Program-made: the position numbers and the translations under genes | Assembly: GCF_023703795.1 (NCBI RefSeq) | Contig: NZ_CP098518.1 | Coordinates: forward strand, 3,162,001-3,226,000 | Direction of reading: 5' to 3' | Origin: Haloplanus sp. HW8-1 | GTDB taxonomy: Archaea; Halobacteriota; Halobacteria; Halobacteriales; Haloferacaceae | DNA: 64,000 nucleotides | Notes under the pieces: model-generated | What the model was told of the DNA's origin: nothing | What the model saw: the letters and a program-made list of their open reading frames with translations, nothing else | Databases searched by the model: none | Shown: positions 1 through 8,440 of the stretch, in pieces | How positions within the stretch are numbered: position 1 is the first letter of the stretch | Layout: each line of letters starts with the position of its first letter

Positions 1-3
1 CGT

Positions 4-1041
4 TCAGCCCAGGAGCCAGCGGAGGAATCCGGTTCGCTCGCTCCCGTCGTCGTCCTCGCTCTCGACGGTGACCACCTCCTCGTCGTCGGAATCGTCGTCG
101 CTCGGCGTGTCGCCACGGTCCATCGCGGCCGCGGGGGTGTCGTCCGTCGAGTCTTCCGCACCCACCGCGATTCCGGCTTCCTCGTCGATCCCGGCGGCGT
201 CCGTCTCCCCGTCGCGGGCCATCTTCTCGGCGTCGGCGACGACCACCCCGTCCGCGTCGGCAGTCGGTCCGGAAGCGGGTTCGTCGGCCGCCGCCGGGCC
301 GAGCGAGTCGTCCCCGACCAACTCGACGGCGAGCCGACGGTAGGCGTCGGTTGCAGGGGCGTTCGGGGCGGCAGTGACCAGCGGCTCGCCGGCCTCGGCG
401 GCGGCGGACACCGCCGGATCGTCGGGGACCGTTCCACGGACCGTGACACCGAGTCGGTCGGCGACGGTGCCGGCGTCACCGCCTTGTGACCGACCACCCC
501 GGGAACGCCCTTCCCCCTTCCCGGCCGACGCGCGCGTCGCTACGGCACCCCACACGGGCGTTCCAAACCGGTCGGCCACCTCGCGGGTCTTCGCCGTATC
601 GCCCAGCGCCCCCCGTTCGGCCGTCGACACCAGTACCACTTCGTCGACCACCCGGAGGGGCTCGACGCTGTCGTGGCTCAGTCCCGCCGAGGTGTCGAGG
701 AGGACGATCTCCGTATCGAGGTCGTCGAGGAGCGTCGAGAGCGCGCCCGGATCGCCGGTCGCGAAATCGTCGAGGTCGTCCGACACTGGGAGCACCGACA
801 GGCCGACCGGGCCCTCGCGGATGGCCGCGTCCACCGTCGCCGTCCCCGCGAGCACGTCGTTGACCGTCGGTCCCGCGTCGACGTCGACACCGAGGACGCC
901 CGCCAGGTTCCCCATCCCGAGATCGGCGTCCACGACGACCGTCTCGTGGCCCCCCTCCGCGAGGACGGCCCCGAGGTTGGCCACCGTGGTGGTCTTGCCG
1001 ACGCCACCCTTTCCACTGGCGACCGCGTACACCCGGCTCAT
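4..1041 (-). CDS. minD4: MinD-family ATPase with long acidic C-terminal tail (MinD4-like)
   Basis: A ParA/MinD ATPase of 345 residues. The deviant Walker A loop GKGGVGKTT lies at residues 10-18 and the switch motif DTSAG at 116-120. The ATPase domain ends near residue 240. It is followed by about 100 acidic, low-complexity residues and a short hydrophobic end, GFLRWLLG, which could act as a membrane-targeting helix. In Haloferax volcanii the MinD homologue with an extended C-terminus (MinD4) oscillates and positions the archaellum and chemosensory arrays, and as I recall it also lies close to the ATP synthase genes. The tail and the location together suggest that orthologue. The MinD4 assignment is inference; the MinD fold is clear. 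Confidence 0.82.
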   Translation of the reverse strand: MSRVYAVASGKGGVGKTTTVANLGAVLAEGGHETVVVDADLGMGNLAGVLGVDVDAGPTVNDVLAGTATVDAAIREGPVGLSVLPVSDDLDDFATGDPGALSTLLDDLDTEIVLLDTSAGLSHDSVEPLRVVDEVVLVSTAERGALGDTAKTREVADRFGTPVWGAVATRASAGKGEGRSRGGRSQGGDAGTVADRLGVTVRGTVPDDPAVSAAAEAGEPLVTAAPNAPATDAYRRLAVELVGDDSLGPAAADEPASGPTADADGVVVADAEKMARDGETDAAGIDEEAGIAVGAEDSTDDTPAAAMDRGDTPSDDDSDDEEVVTVESEDDDGSERTGFLRWLLG

Positions 1042-1097
1042 AGGTCGTCAGAAACCTCCGCCGACGAGCATATAACTCTACTCCCCGGGCCGACCGC

Positions 1098-1340
1098 TCA
1101 CCGTCGCACCTTCGTCGGTCGCTCGGCCCGGATGAAGGGTTCTTCCCCGTCGCCTCCGGCGAACGCCACACCGCCCTCGGCGGGCCGCGTGACCGTCCAC
1201 GTCGGCAGTTCGGGGATGTCGTAGTCCGTCGGATCACGGTACCGGAACGCGACGGTCCACGCGCGGGCCCGCATGGGTGACGCCGCCCGCGGTGAGCCCC
1301 GCTCCGCCGATCCGTCGCGTCGCCTGGTGTCTTCGACCAT
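1098..1340 (-). CDS. Small hypothetical protein, probably metal-regulated
   Basis: A hypothetical protein of 80 residues from the ATG at 1340. I do not recognise the family. The C-terminal 58 residues (from an internal ATG at 1274) look like the folded part, with RYRDPTDYD, a WTVTRP strand and a basic end, PTKVRR. The N-terminal 22 residues are low complexity. I chose 1340 because a TATA-like GATTATGC (minus strand, about 1363-1370) lies some 25 bp upstream and a perfect palindrome sits between that box and the ATG, which fits a leaderless, repressed promoter. An upstream TTG at 1352 would fall inside the palindrome. The internal start at 1274 remains possible. Confidence 0.55.
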   Translation of the reverse strand: MVEDTRRRDGSAERGSPRAASPMRARAWTVAFRYRDPTDYDIPELPTWTVTRPAEGGVAFAGGDGEEPFIRAERPTKVRR

Positions 1341-1343
1341 GTT

Positions 1344-1393
1344 TTTAGGCAAGCCTAAACTGGCATAATCGTTCTGTTTTAGGCTGGGCTAAA
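1344..1393. promoter_or_regulatory. Two DtxR/Idr-type palindromic operators
   Basis: The first site is TTTAGGC-AA-GCCTAAA at 1344-1359, with perfect 7-bp arms. The second, at 1378-1393, is TTTAGGC-TG-GGCTAAA and differs from it by one arm position. They are spaced 34 bp apart. The TTAGG..CCTAA core is the known operator type of DtxR-family metalloregulators, including the haloarchaeal iron regulators Idr1 and Idr2. Site 1 abuts the start of the small minus-strand gene; site 2 lies about 90 bp upstream of prf1. Regulation of the small gene is the simplest reading. Confidence 0.65.
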
Positions 1394-1449
1394 ACAAGAA
1401 GTCACGAACACGAGGCGGGGTCGTCGGGCCGTCTTTGCCCAGTCAAAGG

Positions 1450-1457
1450 TTACTTAG
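1450..1457 (+). promoter_or_regulatory. TATA-like box of prf1
   Basis: TTACTTAG lies 25-32 bp upstream of the prf1 ATG, the spacing expected for a leaderless haloarchaeal transcript. No Shine-Dalgarno sequence is visible before the ATG. Confidence 0.5.
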
Positions 1458-1481
1458 CCGCGGGACGGGCTAGGGACACCA

Positions 1482-2726
1482 ATGAGTACCGACACGCAGG
1501 ACGCCGACGATGACCGTCGGAAATACGAGTTCCGGAGGGTCATCGAGGATCTCAAGGAGTACGAGGGCTCCGGCACCCAACTCGTCACTATCTACATTCC
1601 GCCGGACAAACAGATATCCGACGTCGTCGCCCACGTCACCCAGGAGCATTCGGAGGCGAGCAACATCAAGTCCAAGCAGACCCGGACGAACGTTCAGGAC
1701 GCGCTGACGAGCATCAAGGACCGCCTCCGCTACTACGACACCTACCCCCCGGACAACGGCATCGTGATCTTCAGCGGCGCCGTCGACGCCGGCGGCGGCC
1801 AGACCGACATGGTCACGAAGGTTCTGGAGAGCCCGCCAGATCCCATCCAGTCTTTCCGGTACCACTGTGACTCCGACTTCCTCACCGAACCCCTGGAGGG
1901 GATGCTCTCGGATAAGGGGCTGTTCGGCCTGATCGTCCTCGATCGCCGCGAGGCGAACGTCGGGTGGCTGAAAGGCAAGCGCGTCGAACCCGTCAAGTCC
2001 GCCTCCTCGCTCGTTCCCGGCAAGCAGCGGAAGGGTGGCCAGTCGGCCCAGCGGTTCGCCCGTCTCCGCCTGGAGGCCATCGACAACTTCTACCAGGAGG
2101 TCGCGGAGATGGCCAACGACCTGTTCGTCCCCCAGCGCCACGATCTCGACGGCATCCTCGTCGGCGGCCCTTCGCCGACGAAAGACGAATTTCTGGACGG
2201 CGACTACCTCCACCACGAACTCCAGGACCACGTGGTCGGCAAGTTCGACGTGTCCTACACCGACGAGTCGGGACTCTACGACCTCGTCGACGCCGCACAG
2301 GACGTCCTCGCCGACCAGGAGGTGATGAAGGACAAAAAGCAGATGGAGGAGTTCTTCGAGAACCTCCACACCGGCGACCTCGCCACCTACGGGTTCGAAC
2401 AGACCCGTCGCAACCTGGTGATGGGCTCCGTCGACCGTCTGCTCATCAGCGAGGACCTCCGAAAGGACGTGGTGGTGTTCGACTGCGACGGCCAGGAGGA
2501 GTTCGAAGTGATCGACCGGCGACACTCGACGCCCGATCACGAGTGTGCGGACGGGAGCGAGGCCGAGGTTCAGGAGCGCGAGGACGTGATCGAACACCTG
2601 ATGACCATCGCCGAACAGCGCGGCACCGAGACGAAGTTCATCAGCACGGACTTCGAGAAGGGTGAACAGCTCTACGACGCGTTCGGCGGTATCGCCGGCA
2701 TTCTTCGGTACTCCACCGGCATCTAA
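1482..2726 (+). CDS. prf1: Peptide chain release factor aRF-1
   Basis: Archaeal class-I release factor of 414 residues, homologous to eukaryotic eRF1. It recognises all three stop codons and triggers peptidyl-tRNA hydrolysis on the ribosome. The stop-codon recognition motifs NIKS (residues 61-64) and YHCDSDF (127-133, the YxCxxxF motif) are intact. The catalytic GGQ lies at 185-187, inside PGKQRKGGQSAQ. The central and C-terminal domains, which contact the ribosome and ABCE1, follow at normal length. The ATG at 1482 fits the leaderless promoter and the acidic N-terminus usual in halophiles. A T6 tract 17 nt after the stop probably ends the transcript. Confidence 0.96.
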   Translation: MSTDTQDADDDRRKYEFRRVIEDLKEYEGSGTQLVTIYIPPDKQISDVVAHVTQEHSEASNIKSKQTRTNVQDALTSIKDRLRYYDTYPPDNGIVIFSGAVDAGGGQTDMVTKVLESPPDPIQSFRYHCDSDFLTEPLEGMLSDKGLFGLIVLDRREANVGWLKGKRVEPVKSASSLVPGKQRKGGQSAQRFARLRLEAIDNFYQEVAEMANDLFVPQRHDLDGILVGGPSPTKDEFLDGDYLHHELQDHVVGKFDVSYTDESGLYDLVDAAQDVLADQEVMKDKKQMEEFFENLHTGDLATYGFEQTRRNLVMGSVDRLLISEDLRKDVVVFDCDGQEEFEVIDRRHSTPDHECADGSEAEVQEREDVIEHLMTIAEQRGTETKFISTDFEKGEQLYDAFGGIAGILRYSTGI

Positions 2727-2742
2727 CCGCGTAACCGCGTCG

Positions 2743-2748
2743 TTTTTT
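2743..2748 (+). terminator. Oligo-T terminator after prf1
   Basis: A run of six T residues begins 17 nt after the prf1 stop codon and before the next gene. T-rich tracts are the usual archaeal termination signal, and this one is conspicuous in GC-rich sequence. Confidence 0.45.
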
Positions 2749-2775
2749 GGGCTCCCGAGTCGCACTCCCGACCGA

Positions 2776-4002
2776 ATGTCGCTCCCCCGCCGACTGCTCG
2801 CCCGCCGCCACGACCGCCCCCTGTTCGTCGTCGTCGCCCTCCTCGCACTCGTCGCCATCGGCACGTATCCCGCCGTCGACTGGTACCTCCGCTCGGTCGG
2901 CATCGCCCCGCGCTTTGGCTTCTGGGACTTCGGCGCCTACTCCAGTGCCGTCGACCGCTGGACGGCCGGCGAGTCGCTGTACGCTCCGAACGACGACGGC
3001 GGCTACCACGGGAGCTACCTCTACCCGCCCGTCGCGTTGCTCGCGTTCGCCCCCTTCCTCCTCGCGCTCCCTTTCCGTCCGGCCGCCCTCCTGTGGACCG
3101 TCTGTACGGTCGCACTCCTCTGGCTTGCGATCCAGCGCCTCGTCACCGCCCTCGGCGTCCGCCTTCGGCCGTGGGAGCGCCTCGCTGTCCTGCCGCTCGT
3201 CGCCGGCTTCCAGCCCGTACTCCTCTCGATGAAACTCGGGCAGACCGCGGCCGCCCTCGGCGCGCTTCTCACGTTCGCGGCGGCGGCATCGCTCCGCGGA
3301 CGGTCGCATCTCAGCGGCGCGCTCACTGCCTGCTGTGGCGTGATCAAACTCCCCTACGCCCCGGCGGGCGCCCACCTCCTCGGCGACCGCGACCGGTTCG
3401 TCGGCGCCGTCGGCGGCGGCCTCGTGCTCTTTCTCCTGTCCCTTTTCGCGTTCGGCATCGACGCCCACCGCACCTTCCTCGACGTGCTCGCGTGGGGGAT
3501 CGACGAGGGGAGCGTCGCCCGGTCGCCGCGAATCTGGCTGCCGCCGTACTACCGACCGCTGTACGACCTCCCCCACTCGCTGGCGATTCGCCTCCTCGCC
3601 AGTCTCGCCATCGTCGGCGGCGTCCTCCGTGCCCCGACCGACGCCGTCCGGGAGTCGACCGCGCTTGGCTTCGCCGCCGTTCCGCTGCTCGCACCGCTAA
3701 CGTACGCCTACTACTTCGTCGCCGCACTCCCCGCCGTCGTCCTGCTCGTGGCCGCCGAACTCGACCGCCCGGACGGCGTTCCGGCGGTCCCCGTCGTCGG
3801 CCTGTTGCTCCTGCACGGTCACTCATACGGGCTCCGGACGGCGGGGCGGACGGCCCCCGAGTGGGTCCCCGCCCTCCTGCTCCAACCCGGGCTCTGGGGG
3901 AATCTCCTCCTCGTCGGCCTCGCGGCCGCCCGGGTCGCCACAGCCGGTGGCTCCGTCTCGATCCGCTCGCTCGCATCAATGGCTGGACGGCGTGAGGACT
4001 AG
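2776..4002 (+). CDS. GT87-family (DUF2029-type) membrane glycosyltransferase
   Basis: A polytopic membrane protein of 408 residues with about ten hydrophobic segments. The first begins just after the basic N-terminus RRLLARRHDR. The first extracytoplasmic loop has the features of GT87/DUF2029 proteins: an acidic residue in FWDFGAY, then AGESLYAPND and YLYPPVALL. Characterised relatives are polyprenyl-phosphomannose-dependent alpha-1,2-mannosyltransferases of actinobacteria; haloarchaeal members are uncharacterised and may act in lipid or surface glycan assembly. The ATG at 2776 is preferred over an upstream in-frame start at 2662, which would overlap prf1. The 3' end overlaps the convergent gene by 4 bp. 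Confidence 0.75.
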   Translation: MSLPRRLLARRHDRPLFVVVALLALVAIGTYPAVDWYLRSVGIAPRFGFWDFGAYSSAVDRWTAGESLYAPNDDGGYHGSYLYPPVALLAFAPFLLALPFRPAALLWTVCTVALLWLAIQRLVTALGVRLRPWERLAVLPLVAGFQPVLLSMKLGQTAAALGALLTFAAAASLRGRSHLSGALTACCGVIKLPYAPAGAHLLGDRDRFVGAVGGGLVLFLLSLFAFGIDAHRTFLDVLAWGIDEGSVARSPRIWLPPYYRPLYDLPHSLAIRLLASLAIVGGVLRAPTDAVRESTALGFAAVPLLAPLTYAYYFVAALPAVVLLVAAELDRPDGVPAVPVVGLLLLHGHSYGLRTAGRTAPEWVPALLLQPGLWGNLLLVGLAAARVATAGGSVSIRSLASMAGRRED

Positions 4003-4394
4003 CGGAGCATCTCCGCCAACTGGTGACGCCGCCGGTCGACGTCGACGTGAGGATCGATCCCCTCCTCGGCCGCGAGCCGATCGAGCGTCAACAGGACGTC
4101 CGCCCCCGCCCGCTCGGCGTACGCACAGCAGTCGTCGATGTCGTCACGTCGGAGGGCCAGCGAGTTGAGTAGGCCGAGCGACAGCGCCAGCGCGGCCCCT
4201 GCCTCGCCGTCCGGGAAGGCGGAGTGGACGGCCGCGAAGTCGGACGGACCGTCGACGGCGTCCCCGCCGACTGCATGGGTCCGCAGACAGTTCGTACAGA
4301 TGGCCGCGTGCCCGCCCGATCCGGGGGCGTGCTCGCGGAGCGCCGACGGCACGGCGAACGCGACGGTGTGCGCACCGCAGACCGGACACGTCAT
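3999..4394 (-). CDS. Haloarchaeal zinc-ribbon-like protein (probably DUF6276)
   Basis: A protein of 131 residues beginning MTCPVCGAHTVAF. It carries two CxxC knuckles, CPVC near residue 3 and CTNC near residue 34, which probably bind zinc. A helical C-terminal region contains another cysteine pair (DDCCAY). It looks like the haloarchaeal DUF6276 family, which I recall only by its N-terminal pattern; the function is unknown. The ATG at 4394 starts the conserved CPVC region. An upstream in-frame start at 4475 would add a low-complexity extension and is less likely. Confidence 0.65.
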   Translation of the reverse strand: MTCPVCGAHTVAFAVPSALREHAPGSGGHAAICTNCLRTHAVGGDAVDGPSDFAAVHSAFPDGEAGAALALSLGLLNSLALRRDDIDDCCAYAERAGADVLLTLDRLAAEEGIDPHVDVDRRRHQLAEMLR

Positions 4395-4508
4395 GGTCCC
4401 GCTCTCACTCCCGTCCGCTCCCACCTCGCCGCGTGCCACCGGGACGTCCCGCCGGCTGACCCTGGATCGTTGCACATGGCTCGTCGTGACGGGGCGTGGC
4501 CGGAAAAG

Positions 4509-4844
4509 CTAGAGGACGACCCAGAGGTTGACGCCGACCGCGCCGATCCACGGGACGGCCAGTCCGGCGAGGTTGAGGCGTCCCAGGTGTCTCGGCAGCA
4601 GGAGCCACCCGGCGAGTCCGATCAGCAGGGCCGGGGCCTTGAGGAACGCCAGAGCGGCGTAGCCGAAGAGATCGAGGCCGAACAACATGACCGGGTTCCG
4701 TTCGAGCAGCCCCTGTTTCAGGCCGTAGATCGTCAGGCCGATATCTGCCAGCATCGCGACGATCACGAGTCCCCAGAGCTGTACGTCGCGTCGCTCCAGC
4801 GCGTACGACGGTGACAGCCGTCCATCCCCGAGACGAATGTCCAT
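4509..4844 (-). CDS. Small membrane protein, DUF5658-like
   Basis: A protein of 111 residues with three to four hydrophobic segments. The signature ADIGLTIYGL...LLERNPVM (Asp, Thr and Glu-x-Asn-Pro in the first two helices) is typical of DUF5658, a family of small archaeal and bacterial membrane proteins of unknown role. The start at 4844 is supported by the TATA-like box CTTATCAG on the minus strand (4868-4875) about 25-32 bp upstream. The gene is separated from atpD by 84 bp and read in the same direction. Confidence 0.7.
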   Translation of the reverse strand: MDIRLGDGRLSPSYALERRDVQLWGLVIVAMLADIGLTIYGLKQGLLERNPVMLFGLDLFGYAALAFLKAPALLIGLAGWLLLPRHLGRLNLAGLAVPWIGAVGVNLWVVL

Positions 4845-4875
4845 CCCGACATCGTCGGGAACTGAGACTGATAAG
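4844..4875 (-). promoter_or_regulatory. Promoter with palindrome overlapping the start codon
   Basis: A TATA-like CTTATCAG (minus strand) lies at 4868-4875. Between it and the ATG is an inverted repeat, TCCCGAC-ATC-GTCGGGA (4844-4860), whose last base belongs to the start codon. For a leaderless transcript this would place an operator over the transcription start site. No regulator is known for it. Confidence 0.4.
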
Positions 4876-4928
4876 TGTTGTCGCCACCCCGCTGGGGATC
4901 TACGTCGGAGTCGGAGTCGGAACCGCGA

Positions 4929-5630
4929 TCAGTCGTCGGCTTCGACGACTTCGAGTCCGTTTTCGGCCTCGGCCTCGGCCTCGGCGACCGCCTCCGCTTT
5001 CTCCTCTTCCTCTTTTTTGGCCTTGATCTTCTTCAGGCGGAAGATCTCTTCACGTTCCTGCTCTTCGAGTTTCTGCTCGATGTACTCCTTGTTCTCGTGG
5101 AGGTCGGGCAGGAGTTTGAACTCCAGCGCGTTGACGCGGCGCTTGGTGGTCTCGATCTCGGTCAGCATCTTCTTCATCGCCGTCTCCACCTCGGCGGCGA
5201 GGATGATCGACTCGAGGAGTTCCTCGTAGGCGTCCGCGGCCTCGTCGATGCGTGCCGAGGAGCCGAGCAGGCCGTACCCCCGTTGATCGAGGCTCTTTCT
5301 GACGCGCGAGGACTCGATCTGTGGCACGACCACGCCCATGATGTTTTTCGACTGGGTCGTGATCTCAGGGTGTTCCTTGAGCGCGGCGGCGGCGCCGCGG
5401 ACGGCCACGTCGCCTTCCATCGCCCGCGCCATGTTGATCTTTCGCTGTGCGGTCTCGTAGTTCGCGTCGAGGTCCGCGCGAATGTCCTGGGCCTGGTCCA
5501 GGATGTCCATGAACTCCATGATGAGGCCGTCCCGCTTCTGTTCGAGCGTGTCGTGTCCCCGCTCGGAGAGTTCGATCCGGTCCTCTATCGCCATGAGGTT
5601 CTTTCGAGTGGGTTTGACGTCCTCGGCCAT
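4929..5630 (-). CDS. atpD: A/V-type ATP synthase subunit D
   Basis: Central-stalk subunit D of the archaeal ATP synthase, 233 residues. The start [19 protein letters not shown] is typical of the family, and long N- and C-terminal helices form the coiled-coil axle inside the A3B3 head. The last 30 residues are an acidic halophilic extension. It is the last ATP synthase gene here and is separated from atpB by 4.7 kb holding the bacteriorhodopsin cassette. A TATA-like stretch (minus-strand TAAAAGGATAAG, overlapping the end of blh) may give it its own promoter; only 34 bp separate it from blh, so read-through is also possible. Confidence 0.95.
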   Translation of the reverse strand: MAEDVKPTRKNLMAIEDRIELSERGHDTLEQKRDGLIMEFMDILDQAQDIRADLDANYETAQRKINMARAMEGDVAVRGAAAALKEHPEITTQSKNIMGVVVPQIESSRVRKSLDQRGYGLLGSSARIDEAADAYEELLESIILAAEVETAMKKMLTEIETTKRRVNALEFKLLPDLHENKEYIEQKLEEQEREEIFRLKKIKAKKEEEEKAEAVAEAEAEAENGLEVVEADD

Positions 5631-5664
5631 TGCCGGAGAGTTGTGGGCCGAGCCCCTTATCCTT

Positions 5665-6744
5665 TTACTGTTTCCCGGCGCGCCACCCCAGGCCGAGCCG
5701 CTCCGTCCGGTCCATCCACGTCACTACGACGACGTGTGGAAGCGTCAGGACGGCGATGAAGACCAGATACAGCGCCGCCAGCGTCTCGGGTGCCGTATCC
5801 ACCCCGGCGACGACGGCCACGCCGACGAGCAGGAGGACCGATACGGCGGTCAACGGCGTCGCGTCGCGTCCCGTCCGCAGGAGCGCCGCGGTCGGGCCAC
5901 GGGCCGCCGCCGCCGTCCGTGCCCCGTCGTCGACGCCGATCAGCCGAACCACGTGTCGCAGCGAGTGCCACACACAGAAGTACACTCCGACGGCGAACAG
6001 CGGCGGGACGACGAGGAAGTACGCCCACAGCAACAACGTCTCGGCGGCGTCGCGGCGCCAGTCGCGTCCCCCGCTGGAGCGGTAGCCAGCGAGGAGCGTC
6101 CCGACCGTCAGGGCCACGAAGGCGACCCCGAGGCCGAGACGAACGTCGGGGGCCACGAGCCACGTCGCATCGAGGTTCCGGCCGAACAGTGCGACCCAGG
6201 CGTCGATCACCGACCGGTAGCGCTCCGGGAAGCGAAACAGCGGGACCAGCATCGGCAGGCCGCCCCGGACGAGCAGTGTGCCCGTGCGCGTCCACCGCCC
6301 GTCGAGGTGGTCGTTCCCGAGGACGTCGAGGGCGTAGAGGTCGCCCTGCCCCCAGTGCAGCCAGGTCAGCCCGACGAACAGCGCCGCCGAGGCGGCCGGC
6401 GCGACGACCCAGAACGCGGCGTAGGCCCCGCCGAACAGGAGGTAGCCGAGGCCGACGACCGCCATCGATGGCCCCGTCGGCCGCCGCCCGGCCGCCCGGG
6501 CCGGCGCGAGGTGGTCCACGGCGCCGTGGGGCAACCCGAACGCCAGGAGGCTCACGGCCAGCGGGAGATAGCGCACGAGCGGCGGAAGCGTCGGAGCCAC
6601 ACCGATCGCCGCCGTGACGACTGATCCGAGCGTCAGGGTCCCGACGACGATCCAGGCGGGGCGACTGCCCACCGTGTACATGAGTGCCGCTCGAATCGTC
6701 TCCCCTGACCCGTCGGCGTCCGCAGTGTGGTGTGTTCCCTCCAT
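5665..6744 (-). CDS. blh: Brp/Blh-type beta-carotene 15,15'-dioxygenase
   Basis: An integral membrane enzyme of 359 residues that cleaves beta-carotene to two retinal molecules, the chromophore of bacteriorhodopsin. The family's iron-ligand regions are present: PHGAVDH at residues 72-78 and WLHWGQGD at 128-135, with further histidines in the later helices ([10 protein letters not shown]). About ten hydrophobic segments are seen. It lies 4 bp after crtY on the same strand, so beta-carotene synthesis and cleavage are probably co-transcribed. Haloarchaeal proteins of this family are also called Brp. Confidence 0.92.
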   Translation of the reverse strand: MEGTHHTADADGSGETIRAALMYTVGSRPAWIVVGTLTLGSVVTAAIGVAPTLPPLVRYLPLAVSLLAFGLPHGAVDHLAPARAAGRRPTGPSMAVVGLGYLLFGGAYAAFWVVAPAASAALFVGLTWLHWGQGDLYALDVLGNDHLDGRWTRTGTLLVRGGLPMLVPLFRFPERYRSVIDAWVALFGRNLDATWLVAPDVRLGLGVAFVALTVGTLLAGYRSSGGRDWRRDAAETLLLWAYFLVVPPLFAVGVYFCVWHSLRHVVRLIGVDDGARTAAAARGPTAALLRTGRDATPLTAVSVLLLVGVAVVAGVDTAPETLAALYLVFIAVLTLPHVVVVTWMDRTERLGLGWRAGKQ

Positions 6745-6748
6745 CGCC

Positions 6749-7549
6749 TCACGTCGAGTCCGGGTCGCTGACGTCGTCCGGTTTCGGTGCCGCCTCTGCC
6801 GTCCCGTACCGGTCGAGAACCCACCGGTAGAGGACCAGTCCCTGCACGACGAAACAGTTCGTCACGAGGAAGAAGGTCGCCTCCTCGACCGGGAGTCCGC
6901 CGACCGTGTGGCCGGTGGTGTACCGCTCCGAGAGGATCCAGATGCCGTACTCGATGGCGATCCGATCGGCCACACAGAGATACGCCGTCGGTACGAGGGT
7001 ACCGAGCGCGACGAGTCGCCGCCGCGCCCACAGTTGCGGCGCGCCGACGGCCCACTGCAGGGCCAGTACCGGTGCCGCCCACGCCAGGATCGCTCCGAGG
7101 TAGAACGTCGCCGGCGTGCCGAGCAACCGCCAGCCGGCGACCCCGATGGTCGCCGCGAGCGCCAGCGCACCGAGCCGTTTGCGGATCGGCCCGTCGACCG
7201 TCGGCCACTCGGTCGGCACGGACAGGTGGGAGAGCCACAGCGCCGTCAGCCACGGTTGGACGAGGATGAACAGATACTCCTCGACCGGCGCGTGGCCGAG
7301 CGTCGCGAGCGTACTCCCCGCGCCGTACGACCAGACACCCCTCGCGATGAGGTAGTTGTCCCACGGCGTCGTGTACACCAGCGCGACGACGGTGATGATG
7401 GCGACACCGGACCAGTAGTCCCGCCCACCCCCGAACGCCCGGACGGTGGCCCCCACGTGCGTTCGGCTCACGAACGCCGTCGCGACCATGAACATCATGG
7501 CCGGGAGCAGGAAGGCGAGGTGGAACTGCAGGTACGTTGGTCCGGTCAT
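6749..7549 (-). CDS. crtY: Lycopene beta-cyclase (fused CrtYcd type)
   Basis: A membrane protein of 266 residues that cyclises lycopene to beta-carotene, the precursor of retinal. It is the archaeal/fungal type, in which two homologous halves (CrtYc and CrtYd in actinobacteria) are fused. Half one has PWDNYLIARGVWSY and PVEEYLFI; half two has ILSERYTTG and LPVEEATFFLVTN. The paired PxEE motifs are the family hallmark. Six to seven membrane segments are apparent. It sits between bop and blh in a single-direction cluster. Confidence 0.93.
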   Translation of the reverse strand: MTGPTYLQFHLAFLLPAMMFMVATAFVSRTHVGATVRAFGGGRDYWSGVAIITVVALVYTTPWDNYLIARGVWSYGAGSTLATLGHAPVEEYLFILVQPWLTALWLSHLSVPTEWPTVDGPIRKRLGALALAATIGVAGWRLLGTPATFYLGAILAWAAPVLALQWAVGAPQLWARRRLVALGTLVPTAYLCVADRIAIEYGIWILSERYTTGHTVGGLPVEEATFFLVTNCFVVQGLVLYRWVLDRYGTAEAAPKPDDVSDPDST

Positions 7550-7619
7550 CGGTGTGGGGTGTCGCCGTCGTCCGAAGCGGGTCGGGGCGGGAGTTCGTCC
7601 GATCCCGGTATAGCTTCTG

Positions 7620-7657
7620 GGGTCACGCTATCACGAACGGAAACGTGAGCGTGACCC
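7620..7657 (-). terminator. Long stem-loop directly after bop
   Basis: The arms GGGTCACGCT (7620-7629) and AGCGTGACCC (7648-7657) are perfectly complementary. A nested CACG/CGTG pair extends the stem across a 2-nt bulge and leaves an 8-nt loop. The hairpin starts 8 nt after the bop stop codon, so it could protect the bop mRNA 3' end or attenuate read-through into crtY-blh. No T-tract follows. Confidence 0.55.
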
Positions 7658-7665
7658 ACCGCCGA

Positions 7666-8412
7666 TCAGTCGGCCGGTTCCGCGGCCGCCGCACTCGATC
7701 CCGCGGCGTCGAGTACCTCGCGGCTCGACAGGAGGATGATGCCGAAGCCGACCTTCGCGACGAGGTCGAGCACCATGAATCCCGCCGTCTCGATGGACAG
7801 TGGCACCATCTGCAGCCCTTCGGTACCGACGATCCACCACACGGGGTAGATCAGCCAGACCACCACGATCAGCGTCCGTAGCGTGCTAAACGTCGAGGCA
7901 GCCGACCCCGAGAGCTGACTGGCCTTCTCGTCGAGCGACCCGTACAGCATGTACAGGAGGACGAGCAGGAAGCCGGTGGAGACGCCCCACCAGATCAGCC
8001 GGCGCGCCCCCTCGCCGAGGGCGCCCGGTCCCGCCGACAGCGTCGCGACCGCTCCCGTCCCGATCATCAGCATGTCGAGGCCGACAAGCGCCGATAGCTG
8101 GTTTCGGCTCGCCCCGACCAGCAGGCCGAGATCGAGGAGCAAGAGCGGTGTCGTGAAGAACCAGTCCGTGTACCGCGCCCAGTAGATCGGTAGCTCCTCG
8201 CCACCGACCATCACCGTCGTCAACCCGAACCCCAGTGCCATCGCGAGATAGTTTACGAACGCGATGGCGGTGATGAAGATGGTGACGATGTAAAACTCCT
8301 GTCGCCGCCGGTCAGTTTCGCCCCAGCCCCTGGCGATGAAGTACAGCATCCCCAGGAACATGCCGAGCGTGCCGATCCAAAGCCAGATGCCTTCGCTACC
8401 AGGTTGTGGCAT
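7666..8412 (-). CDS. bop: Bacteriorhodopsin, light-driven proton pump
   Basis: A seven-helix retinal protein of 248 residues. It has every key residue of an outward proton pump: Arg80-Tyr81-x-Asp83 in [10 protein letters not shown] (primary acceptor, Asp85 of Halobacterium), Asp94 in LLLLDL (cytoplasmic donor, Asp96), Glu198 and Glu208 in GTEG and SIET (release group, Glu194/204), and Asp216 with Schiff-base Lys220 in LDLVAKVGF. It is therefore neither a halorhodopsin nor a sensory rhodopsin. The start at MPQPGSE gives a short N-terminus with no long precursor. bat lies 47 bp upstream, crtY and blh follow, and ATP synthase genes flank the cluster. Confidence 0.97.
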   Translation of the reverse strand: MPQPGSEGIWLWIGTLGMFLGMLYFIARGWGETDRRRQEFYIVTIFITAIAFVNYLAMALGFGLTTVMVGGEELPIYWARYTDWFFTTPLLLLDLGLLVGASRNQLSALVGLDMLMIGTGAVATLSAGPGALGEGARRLIWWGVSTGFLLVLLYMLYGSLDEKASQLSGSAASTFSTLRTLIVVVWLIYPVWWIVGTEGLQMVPLSIETAGFMVLDLVAKVGFGIILLSSREVLDAAGSSAAAAEPAD

Positions 8413-8440
8413 AGTGCGAGCAAGTATTACCGGTCGACCG

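Noticed and set aside
1470-2903. A 477-codon open frame antisense to prf1
   Set aside because: It mirrors the prf1 coding sequence and has no family motif. Long antisense frames are expected in GC-rich DNA.
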